A stretch of 36,470 nucleotides of DNA from Ferruginibacter sp. GTDB taxonomy: Bacteria > Bacteroidota > Bacteroidia > Chitinophagales > Chitinophagaceae. The stretch is from assembly GCA_030655145.1 (NCBI GenBank), contig JAURWD010000069.1, forward strand, positions 1 through 36,470, read 5' to 3'. A program made the position numbers and the translations under genes. Shown in pieces: positions 24,597 to 33,209 of this stretch (position 1 is its first letter; each line of letters opens with the position of its first letter). Under the pieces are notes generated by a model that searched no databases, was not told the DNA's origin, and saw only the letters and a program-made list of their open reading frames with translations.

Positions 24597-26396
24597 ATGA
24601 ATAGTAATCAGGTTGCAAAGCCCTGGATGCGTCATTTCACATTCAATGGCCTTTCGCTTCAACATCGCCTTCCTGTACTGATCTGCATTCTTTTGTGTTG
24701 CATCATCCTCACCTTTAGCCTCGCATCTTATTTCGCGGTGAAAAACGTTTTGCTCGAAATGGGTAAGAAGCGTTTGCAAACATCAACCACCCAACTCGGC
24801 AACCTGTTCGGCCAGTCTTCAAAGGTTTGGAATACCCAGTTGCTCCAGGTTGCAGGCCACGACTCCTTAAAGAAATGTGTACTAACTGGCGGCACTGAAT
24901 TGAACACAGAAACGACTGAAATATTGGCTCGTCTAAAAAAAGACAGCACCTGGATTTTTGTTGAATTAGTCGACAAGAATAACTGGCCGATAGCGAAAAC
25001 AGGCAACGAGCGGGTAAAGGCAAAACTGAGCCTTGAAACTGTGATGAGCGGCCTGAAACTTCAAGCGGGTGAATCCAGGGTTGGTAAGCTATATTCATCG
25101 GGCGATTCTCTTTTTTTTCCAATCGTTGCTGCAGTAACTGAACAAAAATCAGTGATCGGGTATGTAGTGGTATGGAGGGCGCTGATCACTTCGCCGCAGG
25201 CACTTCAACAGGTTACCCAATTAATCGGCGCCGGCACCTCGTTGTACCTCGGTAACAGGGACGGCAGTTTGTGGACCAACCTGCTGAGGCCGATAAAAGG
25301 ATTATTAAAGAGCACAAAATATTCGGAAAATTTCCTGCAATACTCGGACTCATCGAACCAAACAATGATCGGTGCGCAACAGAACATTACAACCACGGAA
25401 TGGGTGGTGTTGGTAGCTTTTCCGCGGGCGAACATGCTGGAGGTGGCCACCCGGTTCAAAAATTCGATTTTTATTACCGGTGGTCTGCTGATCGGTATCG
25501 GGATTGTTGTTACCTGGTTAATGAGCCGAAACATTACCCGTCCTTTAAACGAACTTACCGCAGCCGTTTCGCAGCTTGCTGCAGGAGATTATTCAGAGCC
25601 GGTAAAGCTCAACAGGATGGACGAACTGGGTAAACTTGCAAGTGCCTTTAATGCGATGGCAGAACAGATCCAGAGTACACAATTGCAACTGGAAAACAAG
25701 GTTACTGAACGTACCACTCAACTTCAAACTGCCAATAAAGACCTAGAAGCTTTTTCTTATTCCATCTCGCATGATCTGAGAGCGCCGCTTCGTGCAATCA
25801 TTGGTTTTAGTTCCATTCTTGAAAAGGATTACCTGGAACAAATGGAACCCGAGGCAAAGCGATTGGCCCTCCGCATTAAAATGAACACGATCAAGATGGG
25901 CCACTTGATTGACGACCTGTTGGCATTCTCCAAAGTGGCGGGTAACGACATTGTCAAAAAAGAGATCCATAGCATGGACATGGTGAATGAAATCGTAAAT
26001 GGCCTTGATACAAAAGATGGTGTTGAATGGAAGATCGATGTGCTTCCTGATATCAAAGGAGATGCAAATGCCATGCGCCAGGTTTGGATCAACTTGTTAT
26101 CAAACGCGATCAAATATTCCCGGAATAAAGAACAGCCGAGGATTGAGATCGGAGCCTCCACGGTAGAATCTCATACCACGTTTTATGTAAAAGACAACGG
26201 CGTAGGATTCGACCCACATTATGCGCATAAATTATTCAAGGTTTTTCAGCGCCTGCATAGTACAACCGAATTTGAAGGAACCGGTGTTGGACTTGCTATT
26301 GTAGAAAAGATCATTACCAAACACGGAGGCAAGGTTTGGGCGGAAGCTACGGAACAAAAGGGCGCAAAATTCTTCTTTACAATTCCAGCAGTTTAA
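24597..26396 (+). CDS. Membrane sensor histidine kinase with HAMP domain
   Basis: A 599-residue two-component sensor kinase. The first membrane helix (about 25-47) is followed by an extracytoplasmic sensing region of about 240 residues of the CACHE type by layout, a second helix (about 289-312), a HAMP linker (ITRPLNELTAAVSQLAAGDY), a coiled coil, a HisKA domain with the phospho-acceptor His392 in SISHDLRAPLR, and an ATPase domain with N-box WINLLSNAIKYS, DNGVGFD and GTGVGLAIVEKI. The C-terminal half belongs to the group related to bacteriophytochrome-like kinases. No intact response regulator is adjacent, so it looks orphan. The signal sensed is unknown. Confidence 0.95.
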   Translation: MNSNQVAKPWMRHFTFNGLSLQHRLPVLICILLCCIILTFSLASYFAVKNVLLEMGKKRLQTSTTQLGNLFGQSSKVWNTQLLQVAGHDSLKKCVLTGGTELNTETTEILARLKKDSTWIFVELVDKNNWPIAKTGNERVKAKLSLETVMSGLKLQAGESRVGKLYSSGDSLFFPIVAAVTEQKSVIGYVVVWRALITSPQALQQVTQLIGAGTSLYLGNRDGSLWTNLLRPIKGLLKSTKYSENFLQYSDSSNQTMIGAQQNITTTEWVVLVAFPRANMLEVATRFKNSIFITGGLLIGIGIVVTWLMSRNITRPLNELTAAVSQLAAGDYSEPVKLNRMDELGKLASAFNAMAEQIQSTQLQLENKVTERTTQLQTANKDLEAFSYSISHDLRAPLRAIIGFSSILEKDYLEQMEPEAKRLALRIKMNTIKMGHLIDDLLAFSKVAGNDIVKKEIHSMDMVNEIVNGLDTKDGVEWKIDVLPDIKGDANAMRQVWINLLSNAIKYSRNKEQPRIEIGASTVESHTTFYVKDNGVGFDPHYAHKLFKVFQRLHSTTEFEGTGVGLAIVEKIITKHGGKVWAEATEQKGAKFFFTIPAV

Positions 26397-26404
26397 ATCG
26401 CATT

Positions 26405-26560
26405 TTACAGCGATCTCATATTTGCTTTTCGTAAGCAGCGCAAAGCCTTCTCGGTAACGATGACCTCACTATTTTTTGAACCATTGAATTCAATTAGTTG
26501 CGTCACTGATGGCAAGAGGAATATATTCCACAGATCAGGATAAAGTGACGCTCCATCCAG
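26405..26560 (-). other. 51-codon open fragment without a normal start
   Basis: A stop-to-stop frame on the minus strand with protein-like composition (DGASLYPDLWNIFLLPSV and later SEVIVTEKALRCLRKANM). The first possible starts are an internal TTG or GTG, which would give about 36 or 33 residues. It may be a small gene, a remnant or chance. The rest of the 26397-26686 gap shows only a 12-bp palindrome, ATTGAATTCAAT (26483-26494), and a short hairpin, AATGCTGC/GCAGCATT (26617-26635). Confidence 0.2.
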
Positions 26561-26686
26561 TTAGATCCATCAACCTAAGCGGTGAAGCTTGAAAGGTAGA
26601 TTTGGCAGCAAAAGCCAATGCTGCGTGGCAGCATTATTGTAAGTAGTAGGATAGAACGACCATTTATCACCGTAAAACATTCCAAC

Positions 26687-27010
26687 ATGGATCTTAGAAA
26701 CGAAGACCTTCCAGTAACATTGCAGGCCTTTGATCTGCTTGATAACAAAGAAATTTTTATTGCAGAACAGATAGTAAACTCTCAGTCCGAGGTTAGCACT
26801 TTTACAAACCGGTATGCGGGTAAACTGATCAAGGCAAAGAAAGCGGCTGTGAACGATAACAAATCCTACTCATCAAATGCACCAGTTCAGAAACGCAGTT
26901 CTTCCTCAGCAAACATCGTGATGATACTAATAATTTTGATCATTGCGGCCCTCGTGATTTACGGATTCTCTACCGGGTGGATACAGGAGAAACTAAATCT
27001 TAAGGTCTAA
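26687..27010 (+). CDS. Small tail-anchored membrane protein, unknown
   Basis: I do not recognise this 107-residue protein. It has a soluble N-terminal part (about 1-55), a Ser/Lys-rich linker, and one hydrophobic helix near the C-terminus (IVMILIILIIAALVIYGF) followed by a short tail ending EKLNLKV. The layout suggests a single-pass protein with its soluble domain in the cytoplasm. The frame opens earlier at an ATG at 26618, inside a small hairpin. I prefer the ATG at 26687 because the extra 23 residues have no signal character. Its neighbours are a histidine kinase upstream and NDH-2 converging downstream. Confidence 0.6.
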   Translation: MDLRNEDLPVTLQAFDLLDNKEIFIAEQIVNSQSEVSTFTNRYAGKLIKAKKAAVNDNKSYSSNAPVQKRSSSSANIVMILIILIIAALVIYGFSTGWIQEKLNLKV

Positions 27011-27151
27011 CAGGATCGCTTAAGCGCAAATGTTAGTTGCCTTTAGTCAGGGAGCAATGACTGTTGCCAGTTAGTTTAAACTATTAAGTTTTTTCATTGA
27101 AACAAATAAAGTCCTGATAGTTAAATGGCAGCAGGATCTGCCTGTTTCTTG

Positions 27152-28420
27152 CTATGGTAAACTCTTCCTTGGCGCAGGCCGAATGATCATCCTCAAAGAC
27201 TGATCTTTTGAAAAATAGGCTACCACCCAATTATAGAAGGTCCGCAGTTTATTCCGGAAACTTACCAGCGACATCAGGTGAATGAATAACCAGATCAGCC
27301 AGGCAAAGAAACCACGGAAGTGCAACTTGGGTTTTGGAAGGTCGACCACAGCTTTATTTTTCCCGATGATCGCCATAGAACCCTTGTCATTATAAAGGAA
27401 TGGTTTTAACGCTTTTCCGTCGATTGCGGCTTCGAGGTTGCGGGCCAGATTTTTACCCTGTTGTATGGCAACCTGTGCCACCTGCGGGTGACCATTTGGA
27501 AAATTAGGATCGGTTAACTGGTAAGAAGTGTCACCTAAAGCGTAAATATTTTCGAAGCCCTTAACCGCATTATATTCATTCACCAACAAGCGCTTACCGC
27601 GTCCATAACTTTCCGCGGGAATGCCCTCAAAGGATTTAGCCGTAACGCCCGCGGCCCAGATCAGGTTCCGGGAAGTGATGGTTTCACCGGTGGAAAGCGT
27701 CACCACATCCCCAGCAAAATCTTTCACGTTCGTATTTAAAATTATTTTTACACCCAGTTTTGAAAGGGCGTCATAAGTGTCTTGCTGCGATTGAGTGCTC
27801 ATCGGGCCAAGTACGGCAGGTGAACCATCTACAAGAATAATTTCGCCACCTGTGCCCGTTAGCTTAGGGTATTCCTTGCGGAAGATGCCCGATTTCATTT
27901 CCGCGAGCATACCCGCAACTTCCACACCCGTAGGACCTCCACCAGCGATAACAACGGTAAGTAAACTTTTTATGAGCGCAGGATCAGACATGATCGTGGC
28001 CTGTTCCATCTGTTCCAGCAAACGATTCCGCATTGCAAGCGCATCAGACAAGGTCTTCATCGGGATGGCGTTCTGCCGGACGTTCTCCATTCCAAAATAA
28101 TTTGTTTCGGCACCGGTAGATACAACCAATACATCATAACTGCACTCGCCGTTATTCAAAATGATCTTGTTCTCAGACGGTACAATTTGTTGTAATTCGC
28201 CCAGCCGAAAACTAACGTTAGACCTGGAGGCGAATAATTTTCTAAAAGGATAGCTGATGCTGGACGGCTCCAGGAAAGCGGTTGCTACCTGGTAGATAAG
28301 CGGCGGAAAAAAGTAGTAGTTATTCTTATCAACAAGTGTTACTTCAAAATTTTTATTGTTTCCCAGCGCCTTGGCCAGGTTTATCCCGGCAAAGCCGCCA
28401 CCAATGATAATTATTTTCAT
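27152..28420 (-). CDS. ndh: Type II NADH:quinone oxidoreductase (NDH-2)
   Basis: NDH-2 is a single-subunit flavoenzyme that passes electrons from NADH to membrane quinone without pumping protons. The 422 residues show the FAD-binding GGGFAG at the N-terminus (about 7-12), the quinone-site region FFPPLIYQVAT with the AQPQ-like loop, the second Rossmann motif VVIAGGGPTGVEVAG for NADH, the FAD-closing segment YALGDTSYQ and the quinone-proximal motif GHPQVAQVAIQQGKN. The C-terminal region has an amphipathic, aromatic-rich segment (FRGFFAWLIWLFIHLMSLVSF) that anchors the protein to the membrane. It seems to be a single gene; I could not find a clear promoter or terminator. Confidence 0.93.
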   Translation of the reverse strand: MKIIIIGGGFAGINLAKALGNNKNFEVTLVDKNNYYFFPPLIYQVATAFLEPSSISYPFRKLFASRSNVSFRLGELQQIVPSENKIILNNGECSYDVLVVSTGAETNYFGMENVRQNAIPMKTLSDALAMRNRLLEQMEQATIMSDPALIKSLLTVVIAGGGPTGVEVAGMLAEMKSGIFRKEYPKLTGTGGEIILVDGSPAVLGPMSTQSQQDTYDALSKLGVKIILNTNVKDFAGDVVTLSTGETITSRNLIWAAGVTAKSFEGIPAESYGRGKRLLVNEYNAVKGFENIYALGDTSYQLTDPNFPNGHPQVAQVAIQQGKNLARNLEAAIDGKALKPFLYNDKGSMAIIGKNKAVVDLPKPKLHFRGFFAWLIWLFIHLMSLVSFRNKLRTFYNWVVAYFSKDQSLRMIIRPAPRKSLP

Positions 28421-28534
28421 GTTGTTCTGTTAATGTAAAATGAACCTTTAGCCCCTTGATTCACGCGGCTAACTGTCGGAAACCTATATGAAATTATAAG
28501 GCCAGACTTGTTTGTACGCCAACTTGACGGTTGC

Positions 28535-28861
28535 TTATAACAATTCGAGTAGCATATAAATTGGTGTAAACACATGACGTGCTGCAATGGCACCGGTATC
28601 GTACTGATCGATCATTGCCATGATCTGAGTTTTAAAACTGTAAAGCATTGTATCGAGTTGACCGATGGTTGCAACGCCTTTCATCTGCAGGCTGTCAATA
28701 ATTCTTTCGATGTTGATCGGGCGTAAACCCAGCGCTTGAATGGTTGGATGTTGTTCACACGCCTGTTGGACGATAGATTTTATACCTGGAAATATCGAGT
28801 TGGAGAGCACGTACTCATGCAAGGATTCAGAATTGATCAATGTGTTGTTTTCGTTCGTCAT
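28535..28861 (-). CDS. Small hypothetical protein upstream of ndh
   Basis: A 108-residue protein that I do not recognise. It is predicted mostly helical with no signal peptide or membrane segment. Two features stand out: a central stretch, HPTIQALGLRPINIERIIDSL, and a helical end, TGAIAARHVFTPIYMLLELL. It lies 114 bases upstream of ndh on the same strand, so co-transcription is possible. A -7 element, TAATTTTG, is at 28882-28889 on the minus strand, 20 bases before the ATG, which supports a real gene. Confidence 0.6.
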   Translation of the reverse strand: MTNENNTLINSESLHEYVLSNSIFPGIKSIVQQACEQHPTIQALGLRPINIERIIDSLQMKGVATIGQLDTMLYSFKTQIMAMIDQYDTGAIAARHVFTPIYMLLELL

Positions 28862-28881
28862 ATCACACTTGATTTAATCCT

Positions 28882-28889
28882 CAAAATTA
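28882..28889 (-). promoter_or_regulatory. -7 promoter element of the small gene upstream of ndh
   Basis: Reads TAATTTTG on the minus strand (fits TAnnTTTG), 20 bases before the start codon. No clear -33 element. Confidence 0.4.
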
Positions 28890-29027
28890 CGCATACCTAC
28901 CAATACCTCGATATTACATTTACAATTTGAAGACGTTTTTGTCGTACAGTCAGCCAATAGCCGGCGCTGTTATGGCATCCATTTTGAACCTTACTGATGC
29001 AGAGAACTGAAATCTAAAACTTATACT

Positions 29028-29282
29028 ATGTGGAACCCCATAAAAGATTGCGGCAAACAATTGAATACTGGTTTTCGTGTACGGCAGGTCGTGCAGGACC
29101 GCAGTGAGTATACTACCGAGTATATCATTAAGCAGGTTGAGTTTGATCAGTATGAGTTACAATTGGTGAGCAAATTGAAAGACGGCACTTCGGTGCCTGC
29201 AGATACTGCTGAAGTGTTGGTATTTAGTTGTAGCCAATTGGTAGGTTACGCTTTCGAAGTGTGGACGGCGGAGAGCAAGTAA
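29028..29282 (+). CDS. Small hypothetical protein
   Basis: An 84-residue protein that I do not recognise. It appears to be a compact beta-rich domain (FRVRQVVQDRSEYTTEY, then YELQLVSKLKDGTSVP and AEVLVFSCSQLVGYAFEVW) with two cysteines, no signal peptide and no membrane segment. The ATG at 29028 is the first in frame and the end converges with the cupredoxin gene, 24 bases apart. Support is the clean open frame and natural composition; no homology is claimed. Confidence 0.55.
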   Translation: MWNPIKDCGKQLNTGFRVRQVVQDRSEYTTEYIIKQVEFDQYELQLVSKLKDGTSVPADTAEVLVFSCSQLVGYAFEVWTAESK

Positions 29283-29306
29283 ATCGCAACCAGCGTTGCG
29301 ATCTTT

Positions 29307-30203
29307 CTATTGAATCACTAGCCGGCGGGTTTCCCGGATATCATTCAAATTGAAAAGTAAATGATAAGTGCCCGGGGAAAGGGCACCCAGGTGAATATGT
29401 CCGTTATTAACTCCCTTCACCGCAGTAAAGGAAATCTGCAATACCAGTTTTCCCTCTGTGTTCAGTATGGTTGCGTCCATTGACCCCGGGCCGTCTGCAT
29501 TAAACGTCAACATCAAATGGCCAGGACTCCTGACCGGATTGGGCGTTAAAGATGTTATCAACAAGGAGCGGGCTTTACTGTTTACGATCATCCTGATCGG
29601 CGAATGCTGGGTCTTCCCATCTTTATCAATGATCACCACCAGGTAGTAAATAAATTTACTCGTTGCCGAAACCAATTGGTCAGTAAACAAGTAGGTCAAT
29701 GGTGTATTTGAATTGCCTGCGGCAGGAACACGACCTATCTCTTTAAAGTCGTTTCCATCTATGCTTTTTCTTACCGAAAAATAATCTGTTTGTTCCTCGC
29801 TGGCGGTTGTCCAGCTGAGGATGGATTCCGCTCCATTGTTGATGGCTTTAAATTCAGTTAGCACCACGGGCAATGCTTCGGATACTATAAATGAACCTGC
29901 CATATCAGGTGAATGAGGTTTGCATTCGTAATCGTACCTCCCTGGAATTGTTACGGTGTACTGGAAACTCGTGGAAGTGCTTGTAAGCGCTTCATCCCAG
30001 GGCGTGGCACCTGCTGGTATTTCCAGGGAGGTAGTCGTATGAGCGCCGTTTTGCCAAATCCATTCAACCACATCTCCTACAACAATATTCGGAAGATTTT
30101 TTGGAGAAAATTGGAAGTTGGCTGCCGACACCTGGTGAATGGTCGCCTGGCAGCAAAGCGAAAACGCCAAAGCCAGGTAAGTGGAGAATATAATTTTTTT
30201 CAT
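29307..30203 (-). CDS. Secreted cupredoxin with type IX secretion C-terminal domain
   Basis: A 298-residue exported protein. The signal peptide (about 1-20) is followed by a plastocyanin-like domain (about 22-108) with a full set of type 1 copper ligands: H55 in NGAHTT, then C94-x2-H97-x3-M101 in ECKPHSPDMAG. A linker/Ig-like region of the kind common in type IX cargo (LTEFKAINNGAESILSW) follows, and then a C-terminal type A sorting domain (about 215-298; LTPNPVRSPGHLML, ending LRRLVIQ-like TRRLVIQ). It is thus likely carried across the outer membrane by the type IX system and anchored at the surface or released. A copper electron carrier or copper-binding role is inferred. Its redox partner is not visible. 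Confidence 0.88.
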   Translation of the reverse strand: MKKIIFSTYLALAFSLCCQATIHQVSAANFQFSPKNLPNIVVGDVVEWIWQNGAHTTTSLEIPAGATPWDEALTSTSTSFQYTVTIPGRYDYECKPHSPDMAGSFIVSEALPVVLTEFKAINNGAESILSWTTASEEQTDYFSVRKSIDGNDFKEIGRVPAAGNSNTPLTYLFTDQLVSATSKFIYYLVVIIDKDGKTQHSPIRMIVNSKARSLLITSLTPNPVRSPGHLMLTFNADGPGSMDATILNTEGKLVLQISFTAVKGVNNGHIHLGALSPGTYHLLFNLNDIRETRRLVIQ

Positions 30204-30265
30204 ACAAGCTGATTTGGGTTCAATGACTTAAAAAGTCAAATTAAAATTCAACATTTAGCTTGTAT
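30202..30265 (-). repeat. Inverted repeat spanning the start of the cupredoxin gene
   Basis: ATACAAGCT (30202-30210) and AGCTTGTAT (30257-30265) are perfect 9-base inverted copies 46 bases apart. A small hairpin, TGACTT/AAGTCA, lies between them (30224-30238). The near arm includes the first two bases of the start codon, so the leader RNA could fold and hide it. The rest of the 30266-30367 gap shows nothing distinct. Confidence 0.4.
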
Positions 30266-30367
30266 AAAAACGTGTTTAGAACGTAGTCGGTTGCCTTAAT
30301 TCGTATAAATAAGACAAGGCTGAACATCAGCTAAAAAGCAATATAAAAAATCTATGTGTAAAATTAA

Positions 30368-30799
30368 CTAAGCGGGTAGTTGCACTGTAGTGAGCCAAAA
30401 GTTTTTGATAGTATGCACAACCTGGATAAATTGATCAAGATCTACAGGCTTCGTGATATAACAGTTGGCGTGGCTTTTATAAGATTCAAGAATGTCTTTT
30501 TCAGCTGAAGAAGTAGTGAGCATAACCACCGGGATCTGCTTTAGGTGATCATCATTTTTGATATTTGCCAGCACTTCCTTCCCATCAATTTTAGGAAGAT
30601 TTATGTCTAATAAGATCAGGTCCGGCGCTATCGCCCTCAGATGTTTTCCTTGTTTGTTTAAGAAGGATAAGGCTTCTTCTCCGTCCCGCACCACGCTGAC
30701 ATTGTTATTGATCTTCGCCTGGTGTAAAGCCTCAAGGGTTAACCAGATATCGCCTTCATTGTCTTCTACCAACAGGATATGGATTGTTTCAGGATTCAT
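30368..30799 (-). CDS. Single-domain response regulator (Rcp1-like)
   Basis: A 143-residue protein consisting only of a receiver domain, so it passes phosphate on or acts by protein contact instead of binding DNA. The acidic pocket is LLVEDNEGD, the phospho-acceptor is Asp65 in LILLDINLPKIDG, the conserved Thr is in MLTTSSAEKD and the Lys is in YITKPVD. The opening VEDNEGDIWLTLEAL is typical of the Rcp1 group found with phytochrome-like kinases. The ATG at 30799 lies 11 bases inside the end of the kinase gene, so the pair is translationally coupled and the kinase is very likely its partner. The frame extends upstream within the kinase gene, but those residues are not receiver-like. Confidence 0.94.
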   Translation of the reverse strand: MNPETIHILLVEDNEGDIWLTLEALHQAKINNNVSVVRDGEEALSFLNKQGKHLRAIAPDLILLDINLPKIDGKEVLANIKNDDHLKQIPVVMLTTSSAEKDILESYKSHANCYITKPVDLDQFIQVVHTIKNFWLTTVQLPA

Positions 30800-32939
30800 G
30801 AATTGGAATGGAATTGGTTCTTGTAAAGTTAATGATAAATGAGCTCCCCCGACCGAGGGTGGATTCGACCTTAATCTGCCCACCGTGTCGCTCAACTATC
30901 TTCTTACAAATTGCCAGTCCAATACCAGTTCCGGTGAATTGACTATTGTTATGAAGCCGCTGAAATATCACGAAGACCTTTTCAAAATACTTCGCTTCGA
31001 TACCGATCCCATTATCGGTAACGGAAATTCTCCATCCCTGCCCGGTATCTTTACATGTGATCTCAACCTTGGGAGGAACATCTGCCTGGCGGTATTTAAT
31101 GGCGTTGCTTACAAGATTTTGAAATAACTGCATCATCTGCGACCTGACAGCCTGAACGGTAGGCAGGGAATGAATGACCAATTCACCACCGCTTTCTTTT
31201 AAAGATGGTAAAAATGTTTCATGTACTTCGGCGCCTACTTCATTTAGATCAGTGAGTTCAAATTCCTCAGATGAGGAACCTGCACGGGAATAGATCAACA
31301 GGTCCAGGATCAATCTTTTCATGCGTGCGGCACCATCCACCGCAAACTGGATATAAGCGCGGGCGTTGTCATCGAGTTTTTCTTTATACTGCTTTTCGAG
31401 TAGTTGTAAAAAGCTGCTTACCATGCGAAGTGGCTCCTGCAGATCGTGGCTGGCGATGTAAGCAAATTTTTCTAATTCCGAATTGGTTGCCTGTAATTCC
31501 GCGGCCCGGCCACGCAGTTGCTCATTGAGCACGTTGAGTTCCTGTTCATGTTCTTTTCGTTCATCTATGTCAAGCACAACGGAAATAAAAACCGGTTTGC
31601 CCCGGTCGATAAATTGCAGGTGTTCCTCCACGTGATACTCTGAGCCGTCTGCACGTTTATGCACCGTCTCAAAAACAATTTTTTCTTTTTGTTTCGACAA
31701 TAAAGGTGTTACTAACTCTGCAAAACTTTCCTGGCTAAAAGCAGGTTTTAAATGTGCCGGTTGCATCCCGGTTAGTTGTTCTAAAGTAAACCCCGAATTT
31801 TTTAAAGCCCCTTCATTAGCATATTCAAATTGGTAAGTAGTAGGACTAAAAATGTAGATCTCGTTCAGGCTTTTCTGAATCACTTCAACCAGGTTTTCCC
31901 GTTCCGCCTCGGATCGTTTTTTTTCCGTGACATCCCTGATAAAAACCGAAAGGCCATCCTTTGAAGGATACACATGATTTTCCTGCCAGATATCAAGCGG
32001 AGCATAGTAGTCTGTTTCACAGATATACTGTTGATCATGCATAGCCCTTTTAAAAGTGTTGTAAGTTTTAGAACCCACCGCATCAGGAAAAATATCCCAC
32101 ACACATTTCCCTATCAATGCCTTTGGATCTTTGTTTATAAGCAACCCGGTTTTTTCGTTGACATAGGTATAGCAAAAATTTTTGTCCAGGGCAATAAACG
32201 CATCAGTAATTCTTTCAAAAATGCCCGACAGCTCGGCCGTTTTCTCCTCTACTTTCTGTACTAGTAATTTATTAAAAACTTCGACCTGGTCGCGTTGGCT
32301 TTTTGCGGCGTGGAGATTATTGCCGATCGATACGATGGTGATCACCAACAAGACGACGATCGTCGCCAGCAGCACAAAGAACATGCGGTTGAAATTCTTA
32401 ATGGTTTGCATATTCAACAGTTTGCGTTGGGCAAGCACTGCATTTTCGCTCGCTTGCAAATCTGCGGTAAGCCTACGCACATCATCCATCAAATATTTTC
32501 CGCTACGGGTTATAACCACCTCCATTGCTCTTTTGAAACCTTCCTGCGCTCTCATTCTTACGTTATCAATTGAGAGTGCGGCTCTTTGTTGAGCAAACGT
32601 CCGCAGCGAATCAACTTTTTTCTTTTGTGTGGGATTGTCCTGGGTAAGTACCTGCAGGTTTATAAGATGCTGGTGAATGGTTCCACGGCCTTGCGTAAGC
32701 GGATTCAAAAAGGCGGAGTCGCCCGTGATGATGAATCCGCGTGCAGCAGTCTCAATATCTTTCAAACTTGACAAGACATCTTCGGATGCCTTGAGCACCC
32801 GTTGTGCATGCTCAACCTGTCGAGTTGTATCCTGGTAAAGACGACTGTTCTGGTAGGTAATTATTCCACTTATTAAAATGCTGAGCGCAATGATGATAAA
32901 TGAAACCATCGTGAATTTTGCAAAGGGTAGTTTAGTCAT
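30789..32939 (-). CDS. Sensor histidine kinase with CHASE3 and two PAS domains
   Basis: A 716-residue membrane kinase. Layout: helix 1 (about 8-28), CHASE3 sensing domain (about 30-180; DIETAARGFIITGDSAFL is typical), helix 2 (186-206), a coiled coil, PAS 1 (about 238-345), PAS 2 (about 355-465), HisKA with His498 in IASHDLQEPLRMVSSFLQ, and an ATPase domain (LVSNAIKYR, DNGIGIE, GTGIGLAICKKIV). The C-terminal half resembles phytochrome-type kinases, but no chromophore-binding GAF domain is present. I use the ATG at 32939; the earlier ATG at 32969 sits in the loop of a small hairpin (32962-32978). It overlaps its regulator by 11 bases. The signal is unknown. Confidence 0.94.
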   Translation of the reverse strand: MTKLPFAKFTMVSFIIIALSILISGIITYQNSRLYQDTTRQVEHAQRVLKASEDVLSSLKDIETAARGFIITGDSAFLNPLTQGRGTIHQHLINLQVLTQDNPTQKKKVDSLRTFAQQRAALSIDNVRMRAQEGFKRAMEVVITRSGKYLMDDVRRLTADLQASENAVLAQRKLLNMQTIKNFNRMFFVLLATIVVLLVITIVSIGNNLHAAKSQRDQVEVFNKLLVQKVEEKTAELSGIFERITDAFIALDKNFCYTYVNEKTGLLINKDPKALIGKCVWDIFPDAVGSKTYNTFKRAMHDQQYICETDYYAPLDIWQENHVYPSKDGLSVFIRDVTEKKRSEAERENLVEVIQKSLNEIYIFSPTTYQFEYANEGALKNSGFTLEQLTGMQPAHLKPAFSQESFAELVTPLLSKQKEKIVFETVHKRADGSEYHVEEHLQFIDRGKPVFISVVLDIDERKEHEQELNVLNEQLRGRAAELQATNSELEKFAYIASHDLQEPLRMVSSFLQLLEKQYKEKLDDNARAYIQFAVDGAARMKRLILDLLIYSRAGSSSEEFELTDLNEVGAEVHETFLPSLKESGGELVIHSLPTVQAVRSQMMQLFQNLVSNAIKYRQADVPPKVEITCKDTGQGWRISVTDNGIGIEAKYFEKVFVIFQRLHNNSQFTGTGIGLAICKKIVERHGGQIKVESTLGRGSSFIINFTRTNSIPIHES

Positions 32940-33209
32940 TGTAAACAGGTTTGTTGGCAGTCCTGTCATTTACAGGATCGGGGTTAAGCCACTAAAAATG
33001 TTTGATGCTTTCCGCCAAAAGATAGGTTATTTTTTTAGTGTTGTCATTGAATCACAAAAATTGTAGAAGCGGTTTCCCTAAATTATTTACCTCCCTAAAC
33101 CTTGCGGGAAATTATTCCCCAGCGATTTTAAGAATTCATTTTAAAATAATCTGGCACGGATTTTACTTTGTTATTGATAGGTTTTTCATAGGATATTGGA
33201 TAAAAAAAT

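Noticed and set aside
26483..26494. Palindrome ATTGAATTCAAT as an operator
   Set aside because: It is A/T-rich, is not near a start codon, and 12-bp palindromes of this composition can be expected by chance in 36 kb.
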